Source of the DNA: Psychromonas ossibalaenae ATCC BAA-1528
GTDB lineage: Bacteria > Pseudomonadota > Gammaproteobacteria > Enterobacterales > Psychromonadaceae
DNA: 64,000 bases
Assembly (NCBI RefSeq): GCF_000381745.1
Contig: NZ_KB906990.1
Location: forward strand, 1-64,000
Reading direction: 5' to 3'
The notes below the pieces were generated by a model. That model made no database searches and was not told the DNA's origin. It was given only the letters and a program-made list of their open reading frames with translations. Shown piece by piece: positions 35,433 to 44,833 of the stretch (positions are counted from its first letter, which is position 1; each line of letters opens with the position of its first letter). Made by a program: the position numbers and the translations under genes.

Positions 35433-35759
35433 TTACTGGTATGCTGCCTTGCGTTTTTTCAATTTTTTCAGTGCACATTTGCATAATCCTGAGTTTAAAG
35501 CCGGGCAGTTTTTACAAGGCGTTGATTTAATTGGACGTGAAGCAAACTCTGTTGTACAGATAGTAGACTGAATAATTTGCGAATTAGTTGTGATTTTCAT
35601 TTCAGTAGAGGTGACTAGATAAACAGACTGCTTTTGTTTCTCTAATTTACGATTATGTTTAATTTTTTTCTCTGCTGACACACACCACCGATAACAATTA
35701 TCATTTGCATAAAGTATAATAAATAAACGTTTAAACAGCAACTTGATAATGGCATGCAT
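35433..35759 (-). CDS. small basic cysteine-rich protein
   Basis: An open frame ending in a conserved-looking block KSTPCKNCPALNSGLCKCALKKLKKRK: four closely spaced cysteines in a basic context, which could bind a metal. The start is unclear. ATG 35759 (108 residues, hydrophobic start) and ATG 35600 (55 residues, containing the Cys block) are both possible, and neither has a good ribosome site. I lean to the short form as the functional part. It is divergent from the DEAD-box gene. Function unknown. Confidence 0.45.
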   Translation of the reverse strand: MHAIIKLLFKRLFIILYANDNCYRWCVSAEKKIKHNRKLEKQKQSVYLVTSTEMKITTNSQIIQSTICTTEFASRPIKSTPCKNCPALNSGLCKCALKKLKKRKAAYQ

Positions 35760-35841
35760 TTTATTAATGCCCAATAAGCCAGAGCTGTTATACTCGCGCC
35801 CAATAATTTAATTCGTATGTGTAATAAGAGTGGTGATGTAA

Positions 35842-37143
35842 ATGAGTGTTGATGCAATAGGTTTATCTTCTGAGTTATTAAAGGCTGTAAAAGCTTGTGG
35901 TTATAAAAACCTGACTCCTATACAGCAGCAGGCGATACCACTTATCCGTACTGGTACAGACCTGCTGGCGAGTGCGCAGACAGGGACAGGTAAAACAGCT
36001 GCTTTTACGCTGCCGATTTTAGATATCTTAGCAAAAAACAGCAGTGCAAAACCGTCTAACAATACAACGGTCAAAGCGCTGATCTTAACTCCGACACGTG
36101 AACTTGCCCTGCAGGTTGCTAAAAATGTTACTGACTACAGCGAATTTTTACCGCTGACTTCGGGTGTTGTCAGTGGCGGCACAAATATGCCTGCACAGAC
36201 TAAAATGCTTAAAACTGGTGTTGATGTGCTGGTTGCGACCCCAGGCCGCCTTATTGAACACCTGACACTGAGAAACGTAGATCTCTCACATGTGAAATAC
36301 CTAGTCTTAGATGAAGCCGACCGTATGCTGGATATGGGCTTTCTTCAGGATATTGAGAAGTTAATGGAAGTTATCAAGCAGAAACACCAGACACTGATGT
36401 TCTCCGCAACCTTCTCGAATAAAGTTAAAACTCTAGCCAACAAGCTGTTAACCACACCAAAAACCCTGGAGATCTCACCGCAGAACTCCACATCGGGTAA
36501 AGTAAAGCAGCAGGTCTACTGGGTATCGGAGCAGCGTAAACGTGAACTGCTGTCGGAGCTGATCGGTGTTAAAAACTGGAAACAGGTACTGGTCTTTGCC
36601 GGTACTAAAGAAAGTGCAAACCTACTAGCTAAAGAGCTGCAGTTAGATGGAATTAAAACCGCTTTATGCCATGGTGATAAAGCCCAGGGCGCACGTAATA
36701 AAGCAATTGAAAAATTCACCGAAGGCAGCGTAAGAGTATTAGTGGCAACCGACGTGGCGGCTCGTGGTTTAGACATTCCGGATCTTCCCTACGTGGTAAA
36801 CTTCCATCTGCCGTTTTTAGCAGAGGATTATGTTCATCGTATCGGACGTACCGGCCGGGCAGGGAAAAACGGTATGGCGGTTTCATTAGTCAGCCCTAAA
36901 GATGAGCAGTTCTTAGATAATATCGAAGAGTTAATCGGACGCAAGTTTGAACGCATTGTTTACCCGGGTTACGAATTCAATGCGCAGTCATCTTCACAAT
37001 ATAATGATTCTGACGCTAAACCGCTTAAAAAAAGTCGTTATAAAGCAACCCAGGAGCGTAACCAGATGATCGCCCGTAAGAAAGAAGAAAATAGCCCGGC
37101 TGCGGTTCGCCGCGCTAAAGCAAAACGTAGAAAAGCCAGATAG
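35842..37143 (+). CDS. DEAD-box RNA helicase, RhlE-like
   Basis: ATP-dependent RNA helicase of 433 residues. Q motif LTPIQQQAIP (24-33), Walker A AQTGTGKT (45-52), PTRELA, DEAD at 157-160, SAT, then the second core domain with ARGLDIPDLPYVVNF and HRIGRTGRAGKNG. A short basic tail (about 400-433, rich in Lys and Arg) may grip RNA. The compact size and tail resemble RhlE. The paralogue cannot be settled by eye. The gene stands alone between divergent and convergent neighbours. Confidence 0.9.
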   Translation: MSVDAIGLSSELLKAVKACGYKNLTPIQQQAIPLIRTGTDLLASAQTGTGKTAAFTLPILDILAKNSSAKPSNNTTVKALILTPTRELALQVAKNVTDYSEFLPLTSGVVSGGTNMPAQTKMLKTGVDVLVATPGRLIEHLTLRNVDLSHVKYLVLDEADRMLDMGFLQDIEKLMEVIKQKHQTLMFSATFSNKVKTLANKLLTTPKTLEISPQNSTSGKVKQQVYWVSEQRKRELLSELIGVKNWKQVLVFAGTKESANLLAKELQLDGIKTALCHGDKAQGARNKAIEKFTEGSVRVLVATDVAARGLDIPDLPYVVNFHLPFLAEDYVHRIGRTGRAGKNGMAVSLVSPKDEQFLDNIEELIGRKFERIVYPGYEFNAQSSSQYNDSDAKPLKKSRYKATQERNQMIARKKEENSPAAVRRAKAKRRKAR

Positions 37144-37214
37144 TTCATAAAGCAGGGGGATTTTTATCCCCCGACAAGCTTATTATAGTGGAAAAGAAAT
37201 CCCAAATAAGAATC

Positions 37215-37790
37215 TTAGCCTTCAATAACAAATGTTGAAAAACGATACAGCGTCATATTTTCACTCCAGTAATCTCTGTCCCAGCCCCCTTTATGTTTTA
37301 ATGCCTGCACAAAAGTGATAGGTGTTGTTAAAGAATTCCATACAGTTGGCAAAAATATGGCACTTTGACTGCCCTCTTTCAGTAATAAACCGTCAGTTCC
37401 AACTTTCAGCTCTTTTAATAAAGCTTGTTCACCATTATTCGGGATAGACTCCAGTTCCGATAGAACGGATATTTCAAAGGATAAATACGGAAGTTCATTG
37501 CGCTGCAGAGGCACAAAGCGCCGATCTTGACTAGCACTGTAATAACTGTAATCACAAACATTAAGCCACAGCGGTTTTTCAATAGCATAAGTACCGATGC
37601 AGCCGCGCAGCTGCTTGTTAATATATAAGGTTACAAAACAAGCTCGACGAGTCAGAAGGCAGGCTGATAAAGGAGGCTTTGGAAGCACTAAACAATGCTT
37701 TCTAGTGGTCGTATCAACAACCTGTTTTACCAGTTCTTTTAACTCGTTTTGTTCTGCTGCAGTAAAATTAATAGAGAATGAAACCGGCAT
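37215..37790 (-). CDS. AMMECR1-domain protein (AmmeMemoRadiSam system protein A)
   Basis: A 191-residue AMMECR1-domain protein of unknown chemistry. Family wording: LRGCIGTY in a conserved strand, DRRFVPLQRNELPYLSFEISVLSELESI, and GLLLKEGSQSAIFLPTVW. It partners with a MEMO-family protein in a system whose third member is a radical SAM enzyme, not seen here. The open frame reaches 37814, but ATG 37790 has AGGTGG upstream and the family starts about there. The first codons lie in a duplication of the 3' end of the MEMO gene, described separately. Confidence 0.85.
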   Translation of the reverse strand: MPVSFSINFTAAEQNELKELVKQVVDTTTRKHCLVLPKPPLSACLLTRRACFVTLYINKQLRGCIGTYAIEKPLWLNVCDYSYYSASQDRRFVPLQRNELPYLSFEISVLSELESIPNNGEQALLKELKVGTDGLLLKEGSQSAIFLPTVWNSLTTPITFVQALKHKGGWDRDYWSENMTLYRFSTFVIEG

Positions 37791-38001
37791 AACCCACCAC
37801 CTGTTATTTGTCATCTAAATTATCACCTGAACTTCGTCTTTATATGTAAGCTAGTAAAGAATTAAACTGGATTATTATCCCGTCGCCTACTGCTGTTTGT
37901 TAAAATATCATCTAAATTTTATTTATAACTGCTGAAACTAATAAAGAACGAAACTGGCATAGCCAACCACCTGCTGCTTATCGCCTAAAGTATCACCTGA
38001 A
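37771..38001. repeat. duplicated 60-bp segment joining the MEMO and AMMECR1 genes
   Basis: Bases 37771-37830 match 37941-38000 at 48 of 60 positions, offset 170. The right copy is the coding end of the MEMO gene. The left copy holds the AMMECR1 start codon in a different frame. The gap between them is 108 bases of ordinary sequence. Confidence 0.8.
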
Positions 38002-38720
38002 TTAGCCTGTGCAGTTAATTTAATTTTCCAGCCCTTTTTAGCCGCATAATCTAACAAACCGTTAACAGCGTAACAGCCGCAGGCATCTTGTCCATGCAGA
38101 TTATTGTCATTACTTAATATTTTTTCTATGCTTTGGCTGTCTAAAAGCTGTGCTTGACGGTAACTGTGGTAATGGCTGAGATCCGTACTGACAACCACCA
38201 GAGTAGAAGGTTGATCTGCCTCTAATGTATTTAGCAGATCGCTAACCAGACTTGGCGGACACTGCCCGACAACAATCGGTACTATGGTAAAATCCTGCAG
38301 ACAAGACTGTAAAAATGGGAGCTGTACTTCCAAAGAATGTTCAAAGAGATGCGCCGAATCGCAAAAACTTACCAGAGCAGATTTCAGCAGCTTCTTGTAA
38401 CAGTCACTGGCCACATGTATTTTACCCAGCGGCGTACTGAATACATCATAATTTGAAATAGCACAGCCCTGCAGAGGAACTCGGTGGCTAGGGCCCAGTA
38501 CGATAACACGCTTAATCTCAGATGCTATCGCGTTAAGATAAACATAAGCCTCTCCGGCAACCGCGCCCGAATAACAGTAACCAGCATGCGGTACAATCAG
38601 CGCATGCGGGATAAGATTCTGCTCTGGTGAAACAGCCAAAAATGTGTGCAGCTGGGTATTTAACTGTTCAGGTGAAGCCGGATAAAAACTTCCAGCCACA
38701 ACCGGCCCTCTGTATTTCAT
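37938..38720 (-). CDS. MEMO-family protein (AmmeMemoRadiSam system protein B)
   Basis: A 260-residue protein of the MEMO family, which has the fold of non-haem-iron dioxygenases such as LigB. The metal-ligand-type stretches are visible: IVPHAGYCYSG, LGPSHRV, HSLEVQLPFLQ, VVSTDLSHYH and the cysteine pair DACGCYAVNG. Family starts MKYRGPVVAGSFYPASPEQL as here. The AMMECR1 gene follows 147 bases downstream on the same strand. The enzymatic role of this family is unsettled. Confidence 0.88.
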   Translation of the reverse strand: MKYRGPVVAGSFYPASPEQLNTQLHTFLAVSPEQNLIPHALIVPHAGYCYSGAVAGEAYVYLNAIASEIKRVIVLGPSHRVPLQGCAISNYDVFSTPLGKIHVASDCYKKLLKSALVSFCDSAHLFEHSLEVQLPFLQSCLQDFTIVPIVVGQCPPSLVSDLLNTLEADQPSTLVVVSTDLSHYHSYRQAQLLDSQSIEKILSNDNNLHGQDACGCYAVNGLLDYAAKKGWKIKLTAQANSGDTLGDKQQVVGYASFVLY

Positions 38721-38939
38721 ATAAACCTCACTTCAACAAACGACACATTGATTAAATGTACTCGGACCTAAAAACAGGTGTAACTCTGCACTAAAAGTAT
38801 AGTCAAGTGGTGTATGAAATGATCAAAGACAGGTGAACAAATAAAGTTTTTTTATACTGCGCTTAAATAACAAACAGAGGGGATTGAAATGGAACAGACG
38901 GTGACAGTAGACTGGTCACCGCAATTGTTCATGCTTATT

Positions 38940-39284
38940 TTAAATGCCGTAATAAGCATCTGATAAGTCGTCGACTTTTGCATCAACAATAAATACGTTG
39001 TTTTTTAACCAGGCATCAAAAGCACTGCGGTCTTCTTCTGTTGCTGAGCCGTAACGATCATGTGAACTGATATAAAGGTTAAAAGTATCAGTACCGCCCG
39101 CCCCTCCCATAATGAGATTTCTCGACTCAGTGAAACTGCAGATTTCATCAAAAAAAGAATCAAAACTCTTTTCATCAATATTTTCAAATCTGAATGATAC
39201 GTCGAATCCTAGTACCGAATATTCACCGACATATAACTTTTTACGCAGACGACGGCTTCTTTTTACCTGTTCATTACTTTTCAT
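38940..39284 (-). CDS. yggL: ribosome-associated YggL family protein (DUF469)
   Basis: A 114-residue protein of the YggL/DUF469 family, which associates with the large ribosomal subunit in E. coli. Basic start KRSRRLRKKLYVGEYSVLGFDVSF, then FDEICSFTESRNLIMGGAGG and the acidic end FIVDAKVDDLSDAYYGI. AGGAGAG lies ahead of the ATG. It stands alone. E. coli YggL is 108 residues, so the length fits. Confidence 0.9.
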   Translation of the reverse strand: MKSNEQVKRSRRLRKKLYVGEYSVLGFDVSFRFENIDEKSFDSFFDEICSFTESRNLIMGGAGGTDTFNLYISSHDRYGSATEEDRSAFDAWLKNNVFIVDAKVDDLSDAYYGI

Positions 39285-40105
39285 GATTTACTCTCCTGAT
39301 CGACATACCCGGCTTAACTGCAGCTTGGTAATAAAAATATAAAACAGCCTAAATTGCTGAAGCGACAGTCAGAGTACCTGTAAATAAAACAATTAACAGC
39401 TGTTTTACAGATTATCGGCTGCCCGCTTAATTATTCTACTAAGTTTCGCTCTTTTCCTGACCGTATTCAATATTCTTCGGCTTATGCTTTTGACTTACTA
39501 GCCCCCCCGTGAATACCACCATAATACTTATCCACTGATCTATGTTGAGGGCTTCACCTAAAAATAGTGAAGATAACAGCAGAGCAAAAATAGGCACTAA
39601 ATTTGAAAAAGCAGCCGCTGTTAGGACAGATACTTTGCTTAAGGCATAGTTATACATTCCATAAGCCCCCAATGTTACAACCATACCTAGCTAGAAAATG
39701 TTAAGCAGTGCATTTGTATCATGGACTTGCGGTATACCAGTGAAAACAAAAATGGCCCGAAAAACAGTGTGCCGCTGAGTCCCTGTAAAGCTATCAATGA
39801 CAATGGAGCGTAGCGGGCAGCCAAATATTTAACACTGACAGAGTAATAGGCAGCACAAACCATCGCCAGAAACTCCAGGAAATTACCTGAAGCGGGGTTA
39901 GGTGCATGCTCAAAACTGGAGAAACAAGGGTTAACAAAATACTGCCGCCGATACATAGACTAAAACCGACAATAATCGCTTTAGAAATATGTTCTTTAAG
40001 CATAAAAAAGGCAAGCAGTGCGATAACAATCGGCAGACAGGAGACTAGAATACCAGCCTGAGAAGCAGAGGTATTTTGTAATGCATAACCTTTAAATAGA
40101 AAATA

Positions 40106-40479
40106 TATACCCGTTACCAATCAAAATGCATTTATCAGTCACTAGCTCGAACACCAAGACAAGGCGTAACATGATGACAAATGCATTTATCAGTCACTAG
40201 CTCGAACACCAAGACAAGGCGTAACATGATGACAAATGCATTTATCAGTCACTAGCTCGGACACTAAGACAAGGCGTAACATGATGACAATGGCTAGCCC
40301 TTATCAAGTGTTGCAACGCAGTATTGGTTTTCGAGCTAGTGACCCAAGGGCCAGCCGTGAGGCAAACATCTTCGTTGTTATAAAGCCTCTATTTAACCCG
40401 TTATATCTTCAGCTTCACGCCTAGAACCTGTTCAGCTCTCGACTTGCTGATTTTTGCATCTTGAATGATAACGGGTATA
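40106..40479. mobile_element. TATACCCGTT repeat element, copy A, inserted in the EamA gene
   Basis: The left end TATACCCGTTACCAATCAAA and right end TGCATCTTGAATGATAACGG-GTATA form imperfect inverted ends. The 374-base body has no gene and includes three 55-bp direct repeats at its left. Related elements lie at 58052 and 63589, all within or next to gene ends. The flanking TA could be a target duplication. It interrupts an otherwise readable transporter gene, which shows it moved. Confidence 0.8.
40124..40289. repeat. three 55-bp direct repeats inside copy A
   Basis: AAATGCATTTATCAGTCACT starts at 40124, 40179 and 40234, 55 bases apart. The units are almost identical and include AAGACAAGGCGTAACATGAT. 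The related element at 63589 has a single unit, so the tripling occurred in this copy. Confidence 0.85.
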
Positions 40480-40977
40480 AACACGGCTCTGCCAGTGACA
40501 TACTCAGTAGATATTTCCAGTCCCCTGCTGATATTTAAAACGTTTTACCCAGAGCCACAAACATAAACAAATTGAAAAAGTGGGCAGCATACGTAAAAAT
40601 ATGACAAAAGTCGGATCATAAAAATTAACAGCATACTTCAATGCGGCAAATGAACTGCCCCATAATAAAGCTGCAATAAATAAACACAGACCTGCTGGCA
40701 TAAACGACTTTATCGACAAATGAAAAGAAGCGAATATTAGCAGTTATAATATAGCGTTAATACTGTAATCAAAAAATTTGCCGGCTAAACATTCAGCAAA
40801 GTAAATATCATATATTTCCCCTGACAAAGCACTAAATCTTTAGTAAAACAGTCAATAATAGTCCCAGCTTGACTGGCAGAAGGTGCGCTTGTTGTGATTT
40901 TGCGCTTCCTGCAGGCAGTTTATTACAAATAATATGTCCGACGTTCTATAATGGTGAAATAAAATCAAGACATTGAG

Positions 40978-41742
40978 ATGAAACCTATGAAACTTACTTA
41001 CATCTTGTTTTTTATATTATTCAGCAGCTTCAGCTATCCAGGTACTGACAAGAGCATTGAAATGGTCACAGATCAATGGGAGCCTTATTACGGCGGTAAA
41101 ATGCATAATCAAGGCCCAGTCACTGAAATAACCCGCCGGGTACTGAATAAATTAGGTTATCAGGTAAATGTCACGTTTGTTCCCTGGAAACGGGCTATAG
41201 AGCACACCAAACAAGGTCACTATGATGCGGTTTTAGGCGCTTATTTCAGCAATGAACGATCAGCTTTCTTCTGGCGCTCTGATGCGGTTGCCAGCAGTCA
41301 TGTGGTTTTATTCAGCCATTCGGATAACTATAGAGAAACGCCAGATCTCAGCGCTATTTACGGGCACAGTGTCTGCGTTATTAACGGTTATTATTATAGT
41401 GATGAATTTACCAGCAGCAGGTTGTTCTCTAAGGTCAAATCAAATAGTTTAAAGCACTGTTTTGAAAGATTAATTGCACGTAGAGTCGATTATGTTGCTG
41501 CCGATAAACTGGTTGGACAGGCCTTGTTGGAAAAACAGTTTCCAGCAGATAAAAGCAGGCTGACCACCCTGCCTATCATTATCTCACAGCAGACAATTCA
41601 TATTCTATGGTCAAAAAAAATACCAGGCAGCTTCCGGTTAAATGAATCCTTTAACCGGACTTTACAGGAGCTTAAAAAATCCTCTGAAATTGCCCCGATC
41701 TGGCAGAAACACGGCTTTCAACCAGCAGCAGAAAACAAATGA
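40978..41742 (+). CDS. periplasmic substrate-binding protein (bacterial extracellular solute-binding family 3)
   Basis: A 254-residue secreted protein. Signal peptide: LTYILFFILFSSFSYPG within the first 25 residues. The body follows the family-3 fold: IEMVTDQWEPYYGGKMHNQGPVTEI, VNVTFVPWKRAIEHTKQGHYDAVLGAYFSNERS, and a hinge near residue 125. No permease or ATPase gene is adjacent, so it could be an orphan binding protein or a sensory one. ATG 40978 or 40987 may be the start. Ligand unknown, perhaps an amino acid. Confidence 0.75.
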   Translation: MKPMKLTYILFFILFSSFSYPGTDKSIEMVTDQWEPYYGGKMHNQGPVTEITRRVLNKLGYQVNVTFVPWKRAIEHTKQGHYDAVLGAYFSNERSAFFWRSDAVASSHVVLFSHSDNYRETPDLSAIYGHSVCVINGYYYSDEFTSSRLFSKVKSNSLKHCFERLIARRVDYVAADKLVGQALLEKQFPADKSRLTTLPIIISQQTIHILWSKKIPGSFRLNESFNRTLQELKKSSEIAPIWQKHGFQPAAENK

Positions 41743-41842
41743 ATGTAAATGACTTAGTTATGACTGGATAAAGGTTGGGAGACTGATTTTCACCATGTAA
41801 AATCAGCCCTTATATTACTTTTTCCAACAATCAGGTTTTTAA

Positions 41843-42562
41843 ATGACATTCACATTTACTATTCACGATAAAAAAATGGATCTTTTGTGCGGTGCGCTAT
41901 TTGCTTCCTGCCTTGCTTTATTACTGCTTTTGCTGCCTTCTCCGGATCTTCAGGCTCCTTTGTCTCCACTATTTGGACAGTTCCTAACGGTGTTCACAGC
42001 TACTGCAGGCAATCCATTTTTTCTAGTTACGACTATTGTTCTTTGTTGCCTGCTGTTAACTACCGAGGTAAATCTTAAACAAGGTCTAATAATTTGTACT
42101 CAGTTCGGCATTCTTTTATTGCTGAGTTTTATGCTTAAAAGCGGATTAAAACATATTACTGAGGTACCTCGCCCTTATACACAGGAACTGGCTCAATTAC
42201 AGCTGGTCAGTTCTGCACAGCAGTTCTACGGCTTAACAACCGAGCAGAAAGAGCAGGTTATTACACAGGCAGAGGAAAAGTTCAGCCCATGGCGGGTGCA
42301 GAACTGGCATGGTGAAACAAATTATTCATTACCGTCAGGCCATACTATTTTTACAGCCGTGTGTGTTTTATTCTGGGGAGGTTTTTTATTTCGACGTAGA
42401 AAGTATTTAGCAGCAGTACTGCTTATCAGCTGGGGAACCGGCGTTGCATTAAGCCGAATCTGGCTAGGTATGCATTGGCCTTCTGACGTATTAACATCTA
42501 TAGTCTGCGCTTCACTGCTGATTTTACTGGTACCGAAAATCGGAGTAAGTGAAAAAAGTTAA
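41843..42562 (+). CDS. PAP2-family membrane phosphatase, PgpB-like
   Basis: A 239-residue membrane phosphatase. Acid phosphatase motifs are all there: K103...RP111 (LKHITEVPRPY), PSGH at 164-167, and S204-R-x5-H211-x3-D215 (LSRIWLGMHWPSD). About six helices. E. coli PgpB has 254 residues and removes phosphate from phosphatidylglycerophosphate and undecaprenyl pyrophosphate; one of these is the likely substrate. AGGTTTTTAA precedes ATG 41843. Confidence 0.85.
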   Translation: MTFTFTIHDKKMDLLCGALFASCLALLLLLLPSPDLQAPLSPLFGQFLTVFTATAGNPFFLVTTIVLCCLLLTTEVNLKQGLIICTQFGILLLLSFMLKSGLKHITEVPRPYTQELAQLQLVSSAQQFYGLTTEQKEQVITQAEEKFSPWRVQNWHGETNYSLPSGHTIFTAVCVLFWGGFLFRRRKYLAAVLLISWGTGVALSRIWLGMHWPSDVLTSIVCASLLILLVPKIGVSEKS

Positions 42563-42580
42563 AGGAATTATTAATATGCA

Positions 42581-42620
42581 CTGCCTCTATCTCTGTCAAC
42601 AAAGACAAAGATAGAGACAG
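42581..42620. terminator. strong bidirectional hairpin terminator
   Basis: CTGCCTCTATCTCTGTC and GACAAAGATAGAGACAG pair over a short AACAAA loop, followed by TTTTATTTT in the plus direction. It sits between the convergent phosphatase and amylase genes. Confidence 0.88.
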
Positions 42621-42640
42621 TTTTATTTTAACGCTGTTTG

Positions 42641-44833
42641 TTACTCAGCACATTTACTAACCATCATCTTATTTGGATCCCCTTCATTGGTTACACTGAA
42701 ACTAAATACATAACTGCCTGCCTCAGGAATAGCAATTGAGGACTCGGTTCCGGCTCCAGCAGCTACGGCAGCAGTCTGCTCCTGTGCAATAACAACAGCG
42801 GCACTGCCGGCAACAGCAAACTCTTTTGACCAGTCATCAGCGGCAAATTTAAAGCTGTAAGAAGTCACAGCAGATTCAGTGACCACTACCTGGTAGGTAT
42901 TCTGCCCTTTGTAACTGAATTGACGCGCTGCCGGCGTTTCAGCAAAATTACCACCTCCGGTATAACTGCCGCGAATATACATTGCTTTACCTAGCGGATC
43001 GGCATCACTTGAGTCTGGATTATCACAGGTAGCCATAAAGCCTGTGCCTGTAAGAGAGCCACCGTTAGATGACTGTGGTCCCTCTGCAGTTGGAGAATCA
43101 ATATTCAGAAACAGTGACTCAAATGGTGCTAAGGTCAGTGAATAAACATCACCGGCGACGGCATGGCTTTTACCTAAAACCAGATCGGTTAATGTTCCGT
43201 CACTGCCGATCGCGCTGCCGTTAATGGTAAGTGAAACAGAATTCCCTTTGGCATTAAGTACATAAAGCACATGATTATCGCTTGTATCTTTACGGTCAAT
43301 GTAGACATTCTCGTCCGAGAAGATGTGGGTACGTGCACCATTATAAAGTGCCGGGTTGGCACTGCGGACTTTCATCAATGAGCCGAGGTAATTTTTCAGA
43401 TCTGCTTGGGTTGAATTTATTGTTACATTTACACCGTCTATTTTAGCACTGGTTCGCGCAACATGGTCATCACAAAGCCCGGAATCTCCTGAGCAGGGAT
43501 CTACCTTATCAGCATAGCCCGGCAGTTCATCACCTATCTCTTCACCGTAATAGAAAGTAATAGGACCGGAATAAGCACTCATAAAGCTGAATGCACCTTT
43601 ATGTCTTGCCCAGTACTCTTCATTATTTGTTTCGCTTATATCTCCGCGCTGTAGCAGATCACCAAAACGGACCAAGTCATGATTACCTAACATCAAATTC
43701 GGCATTGCATGATCCGGGTAAGCCAGGTGACTCATAAAACCGCTGTTTAAATTCGAAGCGAATCGATCGCCGTTACCGCTTTCTTCTACTGCAAAGGTCT
43801 GCACAGTGTTATAACGCATTGGAAAATCAAACGCAGAGTCTAGTGCGGGAGTACCTGTACTGCCGTAGGCTTTTTCAGCAATCTCATTCTGTCCTTTCCA
43901 GATTTCACCAACCATATACCCTAGTGGATTAACTGACTCGCCGGATGCATTTTGGTAAGTGACCGCGGCAGATGCAGCTTCAACTGTTTTACGTAACTCA
44001 ATCCACTGAGCTGTCGGCACCTGGTAGGCTTGGTCTAAACGCCAGCCGTCAATTTTCAGTTCATTAATCCAGTAAGCAGCCACCTCTTTATAAAAAGCTA
44101 AATCTGCCGGGTAGCTCGCTTCAAATCCATCACCTTGAGCGGTGCCGTTGGTTGGAGTCAGCCCGTTGGGTGATGCTGCTACATTACCTTTATGATGACC
44201 AAAAACTCCATCAAAAAAGACATATAAACCTTTGGCGTGCGCAGCCTCAACCATCTCTTTCGCTTTAGCCAGATCACCAAAATTGCTGTCTATTTTAAAG
44301 TAATCACTGGTAAAATAACCCGTTGCATCCAGACGATCCACCCACTCAGTTTGCCCCTGTTTAGGCGTGGACTGAAAAATAGGCGTCAGCCAGATAGCAT
44401 TCACACCTAAGCTTTTAATATAATCAAGCGAGTCAATGACCCCCTGCAGATCACCTTCATGATGGCTGCTTCCATACCCTGTGCCGTAACCAATATTACT
44501 GTCACCATCAATAAATGATTCCACCATTATCTGATAGGTAACCAGTCCACAGGTTTGCGAAACCGAATCTAAGCCCTGATAACAGGCAAGTCTGCTGTCC
44601 TGCGCCGCGCTGGCCTGCACAATATCAATAGTGACATCGTTTCCATCGGACAATGGCTCAACTATTATTTCAGGTATTACTTCTGGTGTTGGTGTTGGTG
44701 CTGGAGTAGGTGTCGGCGTAGGTGTCGGCGTAGGTGTCGGAATCACGGAATCTGTACTGTCGCTGCTGTTACATGCACTCAAGGTCAGTGCAAGCGATAA
44801 TGCCAGGGATACTTTTGAAAATGCGTATTTCAT
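42641..44833 (-). CDS. lipoprotein alpha-amylase (GH13)
   Basis: Starch- or maltodextrin-degrading enzyme tethered to the cell surface. The 730 residues begin with a lipobox LTLSAC (Cys21), a threonine-proline linker (32-50), then the GH13 barrel. The nucleophile Asp267 lies in DGWRLDQ, the acid/base Glu310 in GEIWKG, and the transition-state pair is His385-Asp386 in NHDLVRF. After the barrel come a beta-rich domain and a C-terminal domain (about 590-730) that may bind starch. Two LacI-type operators lie 370 bases upstream. Its own regulator is not in the window. Confidence 0.88.
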   Translation of the reverse strand: MKYAFSKVSLALSLALTLSACNSSDSTDSVIPTPTPTPTPTPTPAPTPTPEVIPEIIVEPLSDGNDVTIDIVQASAAQDSRLACYQGLDSVSQTCGLVTYQIMVESFIDGDSNIGYGTGYGSSHHEGDLQGVIDSLDYIKSLGVNAIWLTPIFQSTPKQGQTEWVDRLDATGYFTSDYFKIDSNFGDLAKAKEMVEAAHAKGLYVFFDGVFGHHKGNVAASPNGLTPTNGTAQGDGFEASYPADLAFYKEVAAYWINELKIDGWRLDQAYQVPTAQWIELRKTVEAASAAVTYQNASGESVNPLGYMVGEIWKGQNEIAEKAYGSTGTPALDSAFDFPMRYNTVQTFAVEESGNGDRFASNLNSGFMSHLAYPDHAMPNLMLGNHDLVRFGDLLQRGDISETNNEEYWARHKGAFSFMSAYSGPITFYYGEEIGDELPGYADKVDPCSGDSGLCDDHVARTSAKIDGVNVTINSTQADLKNYLGSLMKVRSANPALYNGARTHIFSDENVYIDRKDTSDNHVLYVLNAKGNSVSLTINGSAIGSDGTLTDLVLGKSHAVAGDVYSLTLAPFESLFLNIDSPTAEGPQSSNGGSLTGTGFMATCDNPDSSDADPLGKAMYIRGSYTGGGNFAETPAARQFSYKGQNTYQVVVTESAVTSYSFKFAADDWSKEFAVAGSAAVVIAQEQTAAVAAGAGTESSIAIPEAGSYVFSFSVTNEGDPNKMMVSKCAE

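Larger units (their letters stand above)
39439..40719 (-). pseudogene. EamA/DMT drug-metabolite transporter, broken by insertion and frameshifts
   Basis: Minus-strand fragments in order give one EamA transporter of ten helices. 40719-40504 encodes the start (GLCLFIAALLWGSSFAALKYAV). After the repeat element at 40106-40479, 40100-39930 continues (FLFKGYALQNTSASQAG). A frame shift around 39930 leads to YSVSVKYLAARYAPLSL. A stop at 39691 and another frame change precede VVTLGAYGMYNYALSKVSVLTAAAFSNLVPIFALLLSSLFLGE. The element and at least two other lesions rule out a working product. The promoter side of the gene looks intact, so the decay may be recent. Confidence 0.88.

Noticed and set aside
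40124-40289. CRISPR array
   Set aside because: Three contiguous 55-bp copies with no spacers, inside a transposon-like element.
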